Assembly (NCBI GenBank): GCA_002914805.1
Contig: JXTB01000094.1
Location: 508,124-572,123 of the forward strand
Direction of reading: 5' to 3'
Length of the DNA stretch: 64,000 bases
Origin: Parasponia andersonii
Taxonomy: Eukaryota; Streptophyta; Magnoliopsida; Rosales; Cannabaceae
The position numbers were made by a program, and so were the translations under genes. A model generated the notes under the pieces. That model had not been told where the DNA came from, ran no database searches, and saw nothing but the letters and a program-made list of their open reading frames with translations. This document shows positions 22,316 through 36,600 of this stretch, in pieces (the stretch's first letter is position 1; every line of letters begins with the position of its first letter).

Positions 22316-24330
22316 CTTTGAAGTTTATTAGTTGTATAAATGATCATCGATCTCTGTTGTTGGAAAATAACCTCCAACAAGACACAAAAGCATTAAATAA
22401 AATATGCAAAGATTCTCTAATTGGTAGTATGAAAGTGAAAAAACAAATATTTAAATAATCCATATTAAAGAATAAAACAATAAAATCAAACCAAATTCGA
22501 AACCAACATCAATAATAGAGGAATAGATATTAAGACAGTGTCTAATAAATAATAATGTAGCAAAATCTACCCAAATTCAGAACCAGCAACATAATTTGAT
22601 AATAAGCTTTAACAATATATAGTACTTAATACAATGACAAAAAGTTAAAGGTTTTAACAACACACAAATAGAAAATAAAACAAATATTAATTAAAAGAAT
22701 AACGGAGTATGACTATAACTCAAAGATCACAATAAATGCTCATAATATCTAAAACAGTCATAGAGAAATACTCTTCAAACTAACTCCAGAAAAATGCAAG
22801 TTATATAAAGGTTAGAATAAAGGATAAAAGTACAACAAACGTAGTCAAGGGAGAGAGCAATGGACTTAGTAAACTCGGAGTAAAAGCTAAGATAGAAATG
22901 GCCAAAATATAAGGAAAAAGTAAATGGTTTCACTATATATAATCAGACAGCAATAAAAATTAAATAAAAAGCATTGAAAAAAAAAATGAGGACACATGGT
23001 AAGATATAAAACCAATAGCTAATAAAAATTTATATATCTTAAAAAAGGGAAAAAAGTTATTCAAAAACTTAACGATATTCTGAATTTTTTTTACTTTTTT
23101 CCTCTTTTTTATTTTTATTTTTGAATAATAATAGCAACAAAATATTAACATAACATTAAATTAGAGGTATCGGATTATAAATGCTAAATGAAATATCAAT
23201 TAAAGAAAAAATATAGGTAATAATTAACATCAAAATATCTAAAAAAGATAACAAATATCAGGCAAAAAGAATTAAAAAATATATAACAAATTAACCCATA
23301 AATAAACTCTAAATAATTATAGAAATTTCCACGGCAAAAATAATCGGTAAAAACAAAATCATTTCCGTATACAAACAAAACTAAAACTAATCTAAAAAAT
23401 AACCCTAAATGCAACAAATGTCTCATAAAAAAGGATAAGAGAAAAAAATTTGGCACCGGAAAAAATACCATAGACGAAGAAGAGATCACCATGTTGGTTC
23501 GAAAATATAACTATAAATTATAGTCACACACTCCCATACAAATACACACGGTTACAAGTAATATAGATTTAGGAGTTAGAATATCAAACCCACGAGGATT
23601 AATTACTAAGTCTAAACTAAGTATTAAAATTGGTCAATCTTAACTTTATCCAAATAACCGAAATATAGTTTTTAGAGAAATAAAATAAAACAACTAAACT
23701 AGCATGCAAAGTGAATAAAAGATAAATAATAAGAAAAATATCTAGGTTTACTAATTCTCCAACCATCCTTTAAATACACAATTTCTCAATTTCCATCTTA
23801 CAATAATTAATCCAGTAGAATTGTCAATCGAGAATTTGAATGTATTCACAAAATTCTTTCCAAGATATAAGTGAAAACACCTAGATAAACTAATATATTA
23901 CTCCTAATATAAATTGACTAGATTCATTAAGTTTAGTTATTCTCAGACAAAGGTTGTACAATTCACATAGGTATATTCCTATCCTATGCAAACTTATCCC
24001 AAACTAGGTAATCTTATGTTATTCTACCTATGTCCAAACTTAAATTCCCCTTCCAAAGTTCATAAAAATTTCATAATAATCTATTTAGTGATCAATTAAA
24101 TAGAAGTAATAAGTACAAAGTATAATAAATAACTCAACAATGGATTAAATTAAAAAAATAGGAAAGAAATACACAAACAAATATTCAAGGTTGGTTCATA
24201 TAGTAAAACTATACAAAGAAATATTTTGTTCATAATATAAATTGAGAACAATAACATTTCAATATAATAGAATCCAAAAATACAAATATCAAAGAGAAAA
24301 GAGTTTTAAAATTCTCCCCCCTTGAAAAGT
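22316..24330. other. AT-rich non-coding; possible LTR-element UTR remnant at 23450-24330
   Basis: I see no gene. From about 23450 the sequence has a TTTGGCACCGG motif, reminiscent of a primer-binding region. A segment with CAAACCCACGAGGATTAATTAC follows, a wording common in untranslated leaders of plant Gypsy elements read in reverse. This is weak evidence, with no LTR pair seen. Confidence 0.3.
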
Positions 24331-24997
24331 TTGAAAGTGTTCATGGAGGTTGTCAATCTCCTCCTTTAAACTTGATTTTTGCTTTCTTGAATCTTTCCTC
24401 AAAGTTTTGCCCGGGTGTTCCATTTCTTCGTTTTAGCTTTGATTTACCTTATTTTTATTACGTTACGACCGTATCGGATTCAACTTCGATCCCAATAGTT
24501 TGAAAAACCCATTTATGAGTCATAAACTCACCTTATGTTGCATCAAATACCTTTGTTTCATTCTTCTATCAATATAAATAAACAAAACATCAAAACTATA
24601 AGAAAAACACTTAAAATAACTTAATATAAATAAGAACATAGAAAAACTTAAAGCATATTAGCACTAGATAACTCCATTGTTATGAACTTAACACACTACT
24701 ATTCAGATCTAACCAACTAAGCCTAGACCGTAAATAAAAATCCGAAAAACAAAAGATAAAAAAGGCGAAAAACCCATCAATGAAAAAATTGAAGACCAGA
24801 AAAATTTGAAGGAAAAAAAAAGATATCAAAGAAGACAAAAAAACCATCAGAGGAAAGAAAAAAAGAGAGAAAAGCCTGTACTTTAAGAGAAACAAAACCA
24901 AAAAATGGAAGAAAGAAAATTAATTTGGAAAAAACACAAGAGAGAGAGATGAATAGTCAAGAGAAGAGCTAGAAAGAGAGAGAAACACATCGAAAAG

Positions 24998-25042
<45 letters not shown>

Positions 25043-25320
25043 GATGAAGATTGAATCTAACGAAGAATTTAAAGGGTAAGACAGTCAAAAGACCAAAAAA
25101 TCGAAGCCTAACCCTCACCTAAGAACAAAACAAAATGGTGATATCATCACACAACAATAAAAGAGACCTTAAAACGACCAAAAAACCACTCCTAATCCCT
25201 CAACCAAAGCGAACACAGAGAGGCAGTTTGGTCAAGTCACAAATTGGCAGAATGAGAAGATCAAAAAGCCACAGTCACACACAAACCGTAAAAGAGATCC
25301 CAAGAACAAAGGCATAAAAA
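24331..25320. other. Non-coding stretch with purine-rich (GA)n microsatellite
   Basis: The AG-rich stretch 24740-25060 holds a (GA)n microsatellite at about 25000-25039. Frames through it give only low-complexity Lys/Arg/Glu or Phe/Leu strings, so I do not call a gene. Confidence 0.5.
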
Positions 25321-26090
25321 TAAAAGTGTTACTATTATTTGTGCAGTAACATTCTGCACAACTTTAGTTATATATAATAATATCTTTAGATAAAAAAAAT
25401 ATCCTCACATTTGGTGTTTTAATTAAAAAAATAACACATTTTTAATTATATTTAATTAAATCTTCAATTTGTATTTTTCTCAACTAGCATTGGTACCCAC
25501 AAATATGATCAAAATAGAAACTTTGAATTATTAAAAAAGACAATTTTTGCCTTTAAACTTATAAAAGATTAATTAATAGTAATATTTTTTTTAAAACAAA
25601 AGAGCTTAAATTATTCAAAATAATTAAAATAATAATAAAAAAGAAATGACAAAATTAAATAAAAAAACTAATAATTTCTCATTTTGTCTTTGTTTCCCCT
25701 CATTTTAAGTGAAAATAATTATAGAAACTAAAAGAATTTTTAAATGAAAATAATTATAGAAACTAAAAAGAATTTAAATTATTCAAAAAAAATTAAAATG
25801 AAAACAAGAAAAAGAATGACAAAAGTAGGAAAAAAAATAATATATCATTTTGTCTGATACTGTTTGATAAAAAAAAAAAAACATGAATTGGAGATTTAAT
25901 TTGATATAAATGAAAAAATACGAAGTTTTCGCCAAAAAAAAAAACACTAAACGTTGTACTTCCTTTTAATCTTATCCCGTTAATTTTATATTTTAGGACA
26001 CACATGAGTTTCTAATATACATATTCTCGTAATGATGGTCATTCTAATCTAGGCCCAAATGTCTCCTAACATTAATAATGTTTGTTAGGT
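25321..26090. other. AT-rich, nothing recognised
   Basis: A/T homopolymer-rich sequence. A segment around AAAATAATTATAGAAACTAAAA is repeated in tandem (about 25713 and 25747). Confidence 0.5.
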
Positions 26091-26159
26091 GTAGGTGTCA
26101 CCGTAAGTTCGCAAAGACGCTTGACGTTAGCCACTCTCATTATGAATACATTTTTGTGT

Positions 26160-26612
26160 TTGGTAGTTTTTGCTCTGGCTAAGACCGTCACGAAAGGAAT
26201 ATCTTAGCTCACGGTGTTGCTCATATTTATTTACTTCTATTTATGATGGCAGTTGATTTGACGGATGTCCAGACTGCATGTCCAGCTATATACTTAATGA
26301 TGCTTTATTTATTTATTTATTTTTCATTTTTTTTGCCTTGAGCACAATTCTCACTAAGAGAATGCAGCTCGCAACTTTTTTTTTTTTTTTTTCCTTTTGC
26401 TTCTATTTATAGTTGTAGTTGATTTGATGAATCTCTAAAGTGTGATCAGTCCAACTATATACTTTATGATTGTTTTAGCTCTGGGTACAATCCTTGCGAA
26501 GGGAATATTATAGCTCAAAACCCTATTCCTTTTGGCTTCAGTTCATTTACGATAGTAGTAATTTGTTTGATGAATCTCTAAACAGTTTCCAGCTATATAC
26601 TTGATGATACTT
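26160..26612. repeat. Three degenerate tandem copies of a ~140-bp unit, possible LINE RNase H remnant
   Basis: Three segments (about 26166-26302, 26336-26470, 26471-26612) share the order GAAAGGAATAT..TTAGCTC, CTTCTATTTATGATGG, AGTTGATTTGAYGAATCTC and CCAGCTATATACTTGATGAT. Read forward, copies 1 and 3 give residues such as ERNILAHGVAH and CEGNIIAQN. These resemble the C-terminal RNase H motif of plant LINEs (REGNxxAHxLA). The third copy is the clearest. The assignment is tentative. Confidence 0.4.
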
Positions 26613-26632
26613 TTCAATTAACAACAATATAC

Positions 26633-26788
26633 ATATATATATATATATATATGGCCCATATGTATATGAATTTTTCTTAAAAGAAATAATCTAATAATAT
26701 TCAATTTTTTTTCGGTGTCAAAATGCATATGTTTCTTTCTACGCCAATGCATCAAACTCATCAGTAATTTTGAAGTTTTCATCGTATC

Positions 26789-26823
<35 letters not shown>
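26633..26823. repeat. Microsatellites (TA)n and (TTA)n
   Basis: TA repeats lie at about 26633-26652 and TTA repeats at about 26789-26823. Confidence 0.9.
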
Positions 26824-26824
<1 letters not shown>

Positions 26825-28231
26825 TTCGGTTTTAAGAATGTAATTGTAGAGAGAAATCAACACATCTATCAAAGAGATCTTTAAAAAAACAAAATAAAAC
26901 AAAAAAATTAACGTTGAATGAATCCTACCACCATTTTCTTTTTAAAAAGTTCATTGTTCCTCCTCTAAATAACTCTAACCTTTCGAATTACTAATCTGTT
27001 GGAAAGATCCTCAATATTCTTTAGTGCGATTTGCTTTTAATTTTGTTTTGTTTATTTCTTTAATAATTCATAACTTTTTTTACTAATACAATTGTGGTAT
27101 ACCGTATATTTAAATCTATGATAAGTTTTTCTACTTAATTCTAGAGTTGCGTTGATTTAATTCATTTTAATTGTACGGTTATTATTAACAAATAACAAAA
27201 AGATATTTGTGTTTTTGATTATATCAAGTAAAATTTTGAAATTTTGAAATTTAGTCAAATAGAGCCCAAAACAACTATATAATCAAGATTTAGTACACGA
27301 ATATATAACATGATTAAGAAACGATTTCATTTCTTATATGTGTATGAAACTACACAGCAAAGGCAAATGGGTTATCTAACTTATTTTCTAGACTAATTTT
27401 TTCCAAATCGCTAATTTATGCTTAATTTGATTGGATTTTAAAATCCATAAGTTTTATTTAATATAATTAGAAATTCAAGTCTTTTTTTTTGGTTAAAATT
27501 AAAAAAAATATAAAGTTTTTCTTTTAAATATAATAGAAAAAACTTAATAATTTTTTTTTCCTAAAATTAAAAAACTGATGGCCTTTTTTTTCGATAATAA
27601 CCCTTTTATTTTTTTGTGTATTATTTATTATATAGTTTTCTTCTATAACTTTTGAATTCTAAATCTGAAAGAATTTATATGACGAATATCAGTTTTGATA
27701 AAATATCTTTCTTCATATCATTTGAAATAGCTAACTCAGGTGGTATTGGATTACTATGTTGTGATGTAGCTGTGATTAAAAAAAAAATCTACGCATTTGG
27801 TAAATTAAGTTTACAAAATTGTTATCCTCTTAAAAAATAATATTTAAAGTGTTTAATAAATTATAAATTATGCCTATTGTAGAATATCATTTTAAAAAGT
27901 TTATAGGATATAAGCACAAATAGTTTTGTAAAAGCAACTTTTGCCATGTTTATCAAATTATACTTCAATCATGGCTACAAAACATGATTTAAAATTTGTT
28001 CGCCAAAAGAGAATTTACCATACACCTCTCTTTCCATATTTTTCTTAACTGCTTTTAAAAGCTAAAAATTACCTCCCAAAAGTAATCTCAAACAGGCTCT
28101 TAGTTTGTCATCGTGTATTTTGTTGATTATTATTGGATGTATTTAGTTTTTTATTTTCCTTAATATCATGTATAAATGAAGTTGCACATAATTTATTAAG
28201 CTCTTAACTCCTCGCCATAAGGGCTTGGGTT

Positions 28232-28269
28232 TGATGAATCGAGATTGGATAGTCAATCTCGATACATCA
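28232..28269. repeat. Inverted repeat (hairpin)
   Basis: TGATG-A-ATCGAGATTG, then a six-base loop, then CAATCTCGAT-A-CATCA. The arms are 16 bp with one A/A mismatch. It may be the core of a worn MITE; there is no further evidence. Confidence 0.6.
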
Positions 28270-30989
28270 AATGATTGCCAGCGGGACCGTAAATGTGACA
28301 TGAGGTTATCTGAGTATGCCATTCTTTATTTCTATGACATTTTTCTTTTAGAAAAAAAAAATAAAAAGAAAGTTTGTTTTAGGATTAACGGATAAGTTTA
28401 TTTAGTTAAAGGAATATCTTCATCTAATAGAATCTGCAATTGTAAAAGTTCTTTTTGCTCCTTTAATAATATATTATTTTTCTAGGAAAATCTCAGTACT
28501 TTTACTAGGTATAAAGGACAATTGATTGTCATAAGGGAAGAAAATTGCAACTCTTTTACTTCATAAAAATTCAAGCTAAGAACTAGTAGACTAATAACAA
28601 AAAAGCTACATTTATAAATAAAAACAAGAAAAAATCCAAAAACAATAGCAATCTTAATATCTCATTTTCTGAATGTCAAATGAATCCAAAAATATCAATC
28701 TTTATATCTCATTTTATGAATATCGAATGAATCCTATCTCGGTTGGTTTTTAAACAATGTCAAATATATATATATTTTTTTAACCTTTTTTATAAGTTTC
28801 TTCATAAGAAAATAATAGAAAGAACCACGAATCTATGGGAAAAGTTATATAAATAAGGTGTTCTTGCAAAATAAATAAATAAATAAAATCAAATAAAATA
28901 AAATCTTCTATTAAAACTCAGCGATCCACATGTGTTGAAATTGAAGTCTACAAAAATAACTGAAAGGAGGATTCTTTGAGATGGCAACCATATAGAACAA
29001 TGAATATTTTTATATAATCTATGAGAATTCTAACTATGAAGCTTTTAAATACACATTTTTTTTCCCATTTATGTTATCTAGTTTTAAAGGTAAAGACGTT
29101 CTTCTTTAATAATTTTAAACTCAAAATCTTGACAACATGTACGGATCCGATAAAATTTGATCCCCAAAAAAAATAATTTTTGTTGACTATTACAAATAAA
29201 GAATTTTATTTGTGATATAAATAAGATTGCGTGAATTTTCACAAAGAGACTTAACGTCATTTTTTTTTTCTTTTCATCCCATGAATCTATACCGTAATAT
29301 CCTTTATTGTGTTCTTAAAGATCGTATTAAGTGGCGACAATGATATACCTAATTATGATGCTAGTCTAATTCCTTCATTTTTTTGTGTTTCTTTTGTTAT
29401 TTTTATGTCTTGGGCATATTGGCTATTAAGTATCCAAATTTGATACATCGATAATTTGGCTTTTTTATGCCCTGTTTTTGTAATTTGCATGTATGACCGA
29501 ATTTACTTGTCAAAGTCGCTAGCATTGTTGTACTTGACCAATTGATGCAATATTCTAAGTTTAGACGTCTATGCGCTAAAAAAGAAAATTAAAATGTTTC
29601 TAGTTGCTACTGCGTCATAGTCCACTCTAGCTAGCTCTTTTTAATAATTACTGTACCTGATTAGTGCACATCCCCGACCTGTATTGTAACTTTTTTTTTC
29701 CTTTTTGGTAGTAGACCTGTACTGTAACTAGAAATGGCCTTTCCCAGCAAAAAAAAAAAAAACCCTAGAAATGGCCTTAAATTTTCCACGTACTTATTTT
29801 CTCTTTTAAAAAGGCCATATAGTGGTTTCATAATGATCATTGGTGATCTCCAAATTATTTGTACCTTCTGGCTTTTGAACTTAATCATTACGTTGTTTAC
29901 TCGAGAAAAAAAATGAGGGGGGTGTTGTGATTTATATCAATATTTCCTCTCATGGGAGATGATTTATTTATTTATTATTATACTAAGTTCTCACAAAAAT
30001 CATACAACATTGGACATCACATTTTAGATCTGTGGTGGAGTTCAACTGTGACAATTTCTTCTACTAAATGACAAGAATAACTACAATTTTATTTGTCTCA
30101 ATCTTCACTTTTCTTGATTTAGGGAAAAAAAAGAGCTCACTTTTACAGTTGACACTTCTCTCGTACAAATTACTTTCCACATCGAAACCCAACTTGGCTA
30201 TTTTCAACGAACAAAATAGTCGAAGAGCAAAAAAGGGGTGTTTTAGTCATTTCATAAAGTAATGAAATTAATATCACGCGCACTTTTTCGAGTTTTATTT
30301 ATATTTTGTTTTTATATTTTTTTAATCGAGTTTGATAATTGACAAGTAAAGAAGCCAGTTGCTTCAACGTTGCTTCATCAGGCTCGTGTACGTGGCCATG
30401 CATGAGATCTCCATATTTATTTAAAAACCAAAAAAAAAAAAACAAAAACGAATGAGAATGTCAGAATGCCATGGGAATGCATGTGCAGGCTAAATGTTAT
30501 CGCGCAACGTGTAATTAGAGAGCGCGTGCGAATAGTGAATAGAGTTGTAGATGGGACCATCGGAGAAGTGGAAGTGTAAACGACAAGAAGCTTTGTTATG
30601 ATTGTGACCACAAAGTCTCCTTTGCGTTCAAACTGAAGTAAAACTCTGCCACTTTCGCTGCTAGCGCGTGCTCACCCTCTTTGCCGACTGGGGTCAACTC
30701 AAACGTGGTGGCATTATAAACTTAAAGTGAAAAGGGTAAAACAAAACCATCACGTGTTTAATAAAAAACATGCAAAAAATCTCACCCACATGAATCATGA
30801 TAATGTTCATTTCGAAAAAAAAAAAAAATGTCGTGCAATTGTTAGTCCAAGAATAGAATTGACGTAGAAGTGTGTATATACCTTACATTATCATAATTTA
30901 TTGGTATTATTCTTTGAATTACATGACATTTATAATACCGTGAAAGAAAGTTTTCGCAACTACTCCTTTATAATTTTACTTACCGAAAG

Positions 30990-31062
30990 TTTTGCAATTA
31001 CTTGTTTAAAATTATACTTACTGAACTTATGTTTTGCAATTACTTGTTTAAAATTATACTTA
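30990..31062. repeat. Tandem duplication, period 42 bp
   Basis: TTTTGCAATTACTTGTTTAA and its continuation occur at 30990 and again at 31032. A more diverged copy lies just before (about 30950). Confidence 0.8.
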
Positions 31063-31929
31063 ACTCCGTGCGCGATCCATAACATGGGTATGCCTATGTT
31101 GATACTTATTTTTGTGCTTAATTATGCTATTTTCACGTTTAATCATATTTGTTATTGATTGAAATTGTGCTATTATCAGGTTTATAGTGATTATAATATG
31201 AAATTGAAATTAACTTATGTATAGAAACAAGTTAATACATAATAAATAGATATTTTAAGTTCTATTTATTTTATTTTATCATATTTTTAAAATCAAAAAA
31301 TTAAATAAATGATTTTGTAAAGTATTTATTATTGATAATTGTGCCCAACATGCTTATAATTTCGTGCCTCATTTCTTTCAAGCACACTAGTGTTGGGTCA
31401 TTTTAATACCACTAATAATACTTACTAATAAAAAAATATTTACTCAATTACTACTTGGACTTAAAAGATTAATACAATACCCGAGAGAAAAATAAGTCCA
31501 ACTATATGTGTTTAATCAATCAACTGTGCGAGGGTCATTCATATTAGAAATAACCAAAAACCTCCTAATCCCAATTCGGGTGTACTTCGCTTCGTCCAAC
31601 CCGTCAACCAAACCAGAAAATAACAACCGGCTAAAGATAAATATATATTTGGAAAAAGTGCATAATGCTTGTTTTTTAACATATTTTCATTAATATCTTT
31701 TTTATTTCACAAATATCTATTTTTATACTTTTTTTTAGAAATATATATATCACAAGTATTTTATACATGACTTAAAAAGCAGTATACATTTCAAAATTTA
31801 TACCTTATATTATATAAATTATAAGTAAAAATTTACATTTACAATGTATAGTACACAAATTTTTTATGCATGAAATGTACACATAAAAAATTGAGTATTT
31901 TTAAATAAAATAAAAAAATGGGCTACATA

Positions 31930-32435
31930 AGTATCTGCCCAAATTTTGGCCCAAAAATTGCTATCTGTTTGCAGCCCAAATTATATAGCTAAATGTCTAA
32001 AGATAGACCCGTTGAAAACTAATCTTCCAAAAATACCTCTTAAACACTGTCAGTAGCCTAAAACCGGCCCAAAACTTCTGAGACAATTTCTATTGTGAAT
32101 CAAATTGTTGATTCTCTCATTTTTTTTTTTCTCTAGAGAGCCTAAATTTTTCTCACTTTTTCAGTTTTCCCTCAGTCACGTTATTCATTTTTTGTCACAA
32201 AATCAAATCCAGAAAAATCTTTCACCTAAAAAATCTCTCTGAAAATATTCTTTATCTACAAAAATAAGAAGATTATATACCTAAAAAAAAAATCAAAGCT
32301 AGTCCACAAAATCGAAACACAATCTGAAATATGTATAAATGACATATATTTCAATATTTTGTCTCCGATTCATGGTTCAATTCAAAAATTAAAAGTTATA
32401 GCTTAACTTCAAGAAAGTACATATACTTTGATCTC

Positions 32436-32474
<39 letters not shown>

Positions 32475-35400
32475 GCATATACATAGATGTGCATGTACGT
32501 TAAATTTAGAAATCTTCTTCGTTATATCGTTTTGTTTGAATGTTCTAGCGTTATATACGAACCATTGGCCTTTTTATTAATTTTTTATGAGAAAAGTATG
32601 ACTATTCATATTAAGCTTCATAATTTGATGCACTGCATACCAACTCTCTGTATAAATGCCTGACTGAAAATTTTATTTCAATGGTGCTAAAATAGTCAAG
32701 AATTTAATCTTTTAGGTACATAGCTTACATTAGTCAATTAATTTTTGATTAATATATGTATTTGACAAAATAATTTGGTATATATATACATTTGTTTTAG
32801 TATATAGGCTAATTATGCTTGTATATATGATTGTTTTGTACAGCCAAACGTCTATAGTTGTGCGTATGTTTTGGAATATATGCATATGCGCTTTATTCTC
32901 TTATTCTCTTTAGCTTGTTAGTGAGTGTTCCGGGTAAATTCCTAATTCACATTTGGAAATAAGTTAGTTTTATTACCCATTAACTTGAATTTGCTTACGT
33001 TCAAAAATAGAGAAGACAGAGTAATAATGATGGTAGTCTAGGGGTTAATTTAAAATTCAGATATTTCTTTTTAGTTCATAAGTTAATGTGTTTGATTTAG
33101 AGGCTTGTGTTTGTAGTTCATGAAATTATGTATTTAATTCATGACATTATCGATATAGTTCATAACTTTATATGTTTAGTTCATAAAGTTGTGTTTTATA
33201 TATAAAAATGTACCTCATACAAATTAGTTCTTAGCACATAATGTACCTAGTTTTAAATCTTTAGTTCTTATATTTAAATCTTCAGTTCAAATTCATAAGC
33301 CGCTTGATTCATGAAATTTTGTCTTTAGTTTATGAAGTTGTGAGTGTGGTTCATAAGTTTGTATCTTTAGTTCATAAAATTATGTTTTAGATACGAGATA
33401 TGTCTCTTTAAAAATTTTCTATTTGGTATACGAAGTTAAGTATCTAGTTCTATTTGATTTTCTTTACTGATATTACTTTATTTAGTTTATAAATTTATGT
33501 CTTTAGTTCAAGAATTTGTGAGTGTGGTTTATGATATTATTACTATAGTTTACATCTACTATGTACGTCTTATTTAGTTTTTTTAGTTCTTAAATTTATC
33601 TATATGGTTTATAAATTTATCAATTTATGTTTATTTTTGGTTCAATATTTTCTTAATTTGTGTTTGGTTAGTAAGTTTATATGTTTGGTTCATAACTTTA
33701 TGTATTTGTTTGACATTTCAGTATGGTATATGTTAATTTGAACATAGTATATGATTTTTAATATTTAATACATTACTTATAAAATTTGATAGTTTCTCTC
33801 GTAAAATAAAACCGATTATAGAATATTTGTGATAAAAAAAGCATAAACATTGATGATAAATGTTAGCATAAAAGAAGTAACACAAGATAAAATCATATTT
33901 TATTGGCAAAAAATGACCGTGGAACTTTGTCATTGGGCTAAAGACAAGATGAGAAGAGGATACAAAAGTGATACAAAAACACAAAAGTGAAAGTGATATG
34001 GAACATGTGCTCTTGTTTTAGTTTAGCAAAAATAATATAATTTTTTTAGTTTGATAAGGATTATTTTATTGAATAATTTTAATTGTGAAGATATTAAATA
34101 TTAGACAATTTTTTTGTTTGTTAATATGTTTTATATAATATGATTTGATATAAATCTAAATTGTTACTTATTTGTTTCTAGTGATTTACTTTATGAGGTA
34201 CACTTAAGTAATTTTAAAAAAACTGAAACTATTAAGGAATATTAATGTATATTGAAAAAATTCTCTCTTTATAATATATAATCTTTTGAACTAGGTACAT
34301 AAGATTTTCTTCATGGTTCATACTAATATGAAATAGGTTTATAACTTCTAATAGTCTGATAAGATATATGAACCAGGGTACTATGCTCAAATACCATAAC
34401 CTATCTAAAAAATGGTACATAAATTTATCATTTCTAACACGATATATATATATATATATATATAAATATATATATTCATATATAATTACTCAACTCAAAA
34501 AATTGTCTACAATATTTTTTTGTACTACTTTATATGTGTTTATACATAATCTGGTATATATATTATATACAATGATGATTTTTTTATTCCACCGACATAA
34601 AACAAATTCAATAACATAGCAAGTAATTTTGTTATAGTATATAGCCTCATATTCCATGATAAAATTTTCATATACCAAGACCAAAATTAATGTACTTGAA
34701 AGTGTAATCACTTAGAAACAAGATAGCAATATCAAATATCTAAAGTAGTGAATATGGTATATAACCACATATACTAAGACAAAATGTCTATATAGTGGTG
34801 CTAAAAATTCATGTACCTAAGTATGGAAAAAAAAAACTCCTTTGATTCAAAACAAAATAAACTACAAACTCAATACAAAAAAAGTAATAATTTCTATATC
34901 CTATCAACTGATATCTCATGCTTATAATGATAACACCTTTTAATGGAAGCTCCAAACGTTATAAAAAGATATTTAAAATTCTCATCTTCATCAATTTCAT
35001 AATCATTATATAAACATATACAAAAAAACTAAGAAACAAACATTAATTAAAAAAAAATAATCATTATATAAACATATACAAAAAAACTAAGAAACAAACA
35101 TTAATTAAAAAAGAAATATATCACATCTTCTGGTTTAGAAGGTACATATACTAAATTAAAAAATTCATATATTAAACATAAAAAACTATAACCACAAAAA
35201 AATTAGAACAGAAAAATAATAAACCTGGGTTCAAACTCTTGATCAATAATAGAAAAATAATTAATATATTAATAAGTAATAACTACACAACATATACTAC
35301 CATAAAAAAATATACTAAGACTAAGAATATATGAACCAAATAAGAGTAATAAACAAAAAAAGCATATAATAACACAAAAAATTTATATACTAAGATCAAA

Positions 35401-36600
35401 AATGTATGAACCAAATAAGAAATGCAGAATATATTTAACAATAAAAGCTAGTGAACAGTAATACTATATACCAGGAAACAAATCACATATAGCATGATTA
35501 AAATTTGATGAACTATTACCAATTACCCAAAAAAAAAAAATTCAAAACTCATATACTATGACAAAAAGTACAATGCACCATCTCAAAATGCACATATACT
35601 ATAACAAAAAATTTATGAACTAAATAAAAAAGTACCTAACATATTTATAAACAAAAATTAGAGAAAAGAAACACTATATGCCAGCGCAAAAATCACATAT
35701 ACTACGATAAAGAATTCATGAACCATTACTAATTACAAAAAATAATTTAAAAATCATATACCACAACCAAAAATACTATATGCTAACTCAAAAATCATAT
35801 ATACCATAACAAAAAATTCATAAACTAAACAAAAAAATACATAGCATGTTCATAAACGAAAACTAGAGAAAATAAATACTATACACCAGCACAAAAATTA
35901 AATGAACTAGAGAAAATAAAAACTATATACCATCACATAAATTATATATACTACAACAAAAAAATTCATGAACTGAACTAAAATAATGAACATCTTCAGT
36001 ACAAAAAAATAACAAATAATAATACCAATATCATATACCACTACAAAAAAAAACCAAGATAAAAAATTCATAAACCAGTACCAATTACGAAAAATAATTC
36101 AAAAACACCTAGGAAAAAAATAAATAAACATTAATTTATAACAAACGACAAGATTATACAATAAATTAATATCAGTTTCCAAACAAATTAGTAATAAAAA
36201 TCAAATACCCCAAAACAAGACACAATACAATCAAATAAAATTAAAATCAAAACTCATATCCACAACACAATATATACCTCTAAAGATGGAAGAATAAATT
36301 CACCCAAGACCCCACCAGAGAAAAACCTCAAAACGTAATATATCTCTAAAGATGAAAGAACAAATTCACTAAAGACGCTGCCAGAGAAGAACTCCAAAAT
36401 ACTAGAAAGTATGAAAGTTTGTCGGAAAATTGATCAAAATAGAGAGAGAGAGAGAGAGAGAGAGAATGGCAAAACTGAAAAATTTAAAAATTGACTAATT
36501 AAGGGGTTTTTTAGACTTGGATATTTAGCTATACAATATAAAGTTTGGATATCTACTTAAACAAATTTTAAAAAAATAGACATACACTTAAATTTCTCCA
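31930..36600. repeat. Large foldback-like repeat A (T-rich left arm, A-rich right arm)
   Basis: The left arm (to about 33720) is full of degenerate units around TTAGTTCATAAATTTRTG and TGGTATATG. The right arm (from about 34240) is full of their reverse complements, such as CATATACTAYGAYAAAAAATTCATGAACC. Near the outer ends, CCAAATTATATAGCTAAATG (about 31977) matches the reverse complement of 36510-36560 (TATTTAGCTATACAATATAAAGTTTGG) imperfectly. This strand switch in the middle is what a long-inverted-repeat transposon would show. No transposase was found. (TA)n occurs at 32439-32466 and 34442-34463, and (GA)n at 36440-36465. Confidence 0.5.
35001..35116. repeat. Tandem duplication, period 58 bp
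   Basis: AATCATTATATAAACATATA and what follows, to AACATTAATTAAAAAA, occurs at 35001 and again at 35059 without visible change. It lies inside repeat A. Confidence 0.85.

Larger units (their letters stand above)
26830..31690. other. AT-rich intergenic DNA, no gene supported
   Basis: This is a long stretch with many homopolymers. Only small structures are seen: a hairpin at 28232-28269, a 42-bp tandem duplicate at 30990-31061 and poly-A/T runs. Forward and reverse frames give only short low-complexity peptides. Confidence 0.5.

Noticed and set aside
24680-25317. Frames with Lys/Arg-rich or Phe-rich strings around the (GA)n microsatellite
   Set aside because: They are low-complexity translation of purine-rich DNA.
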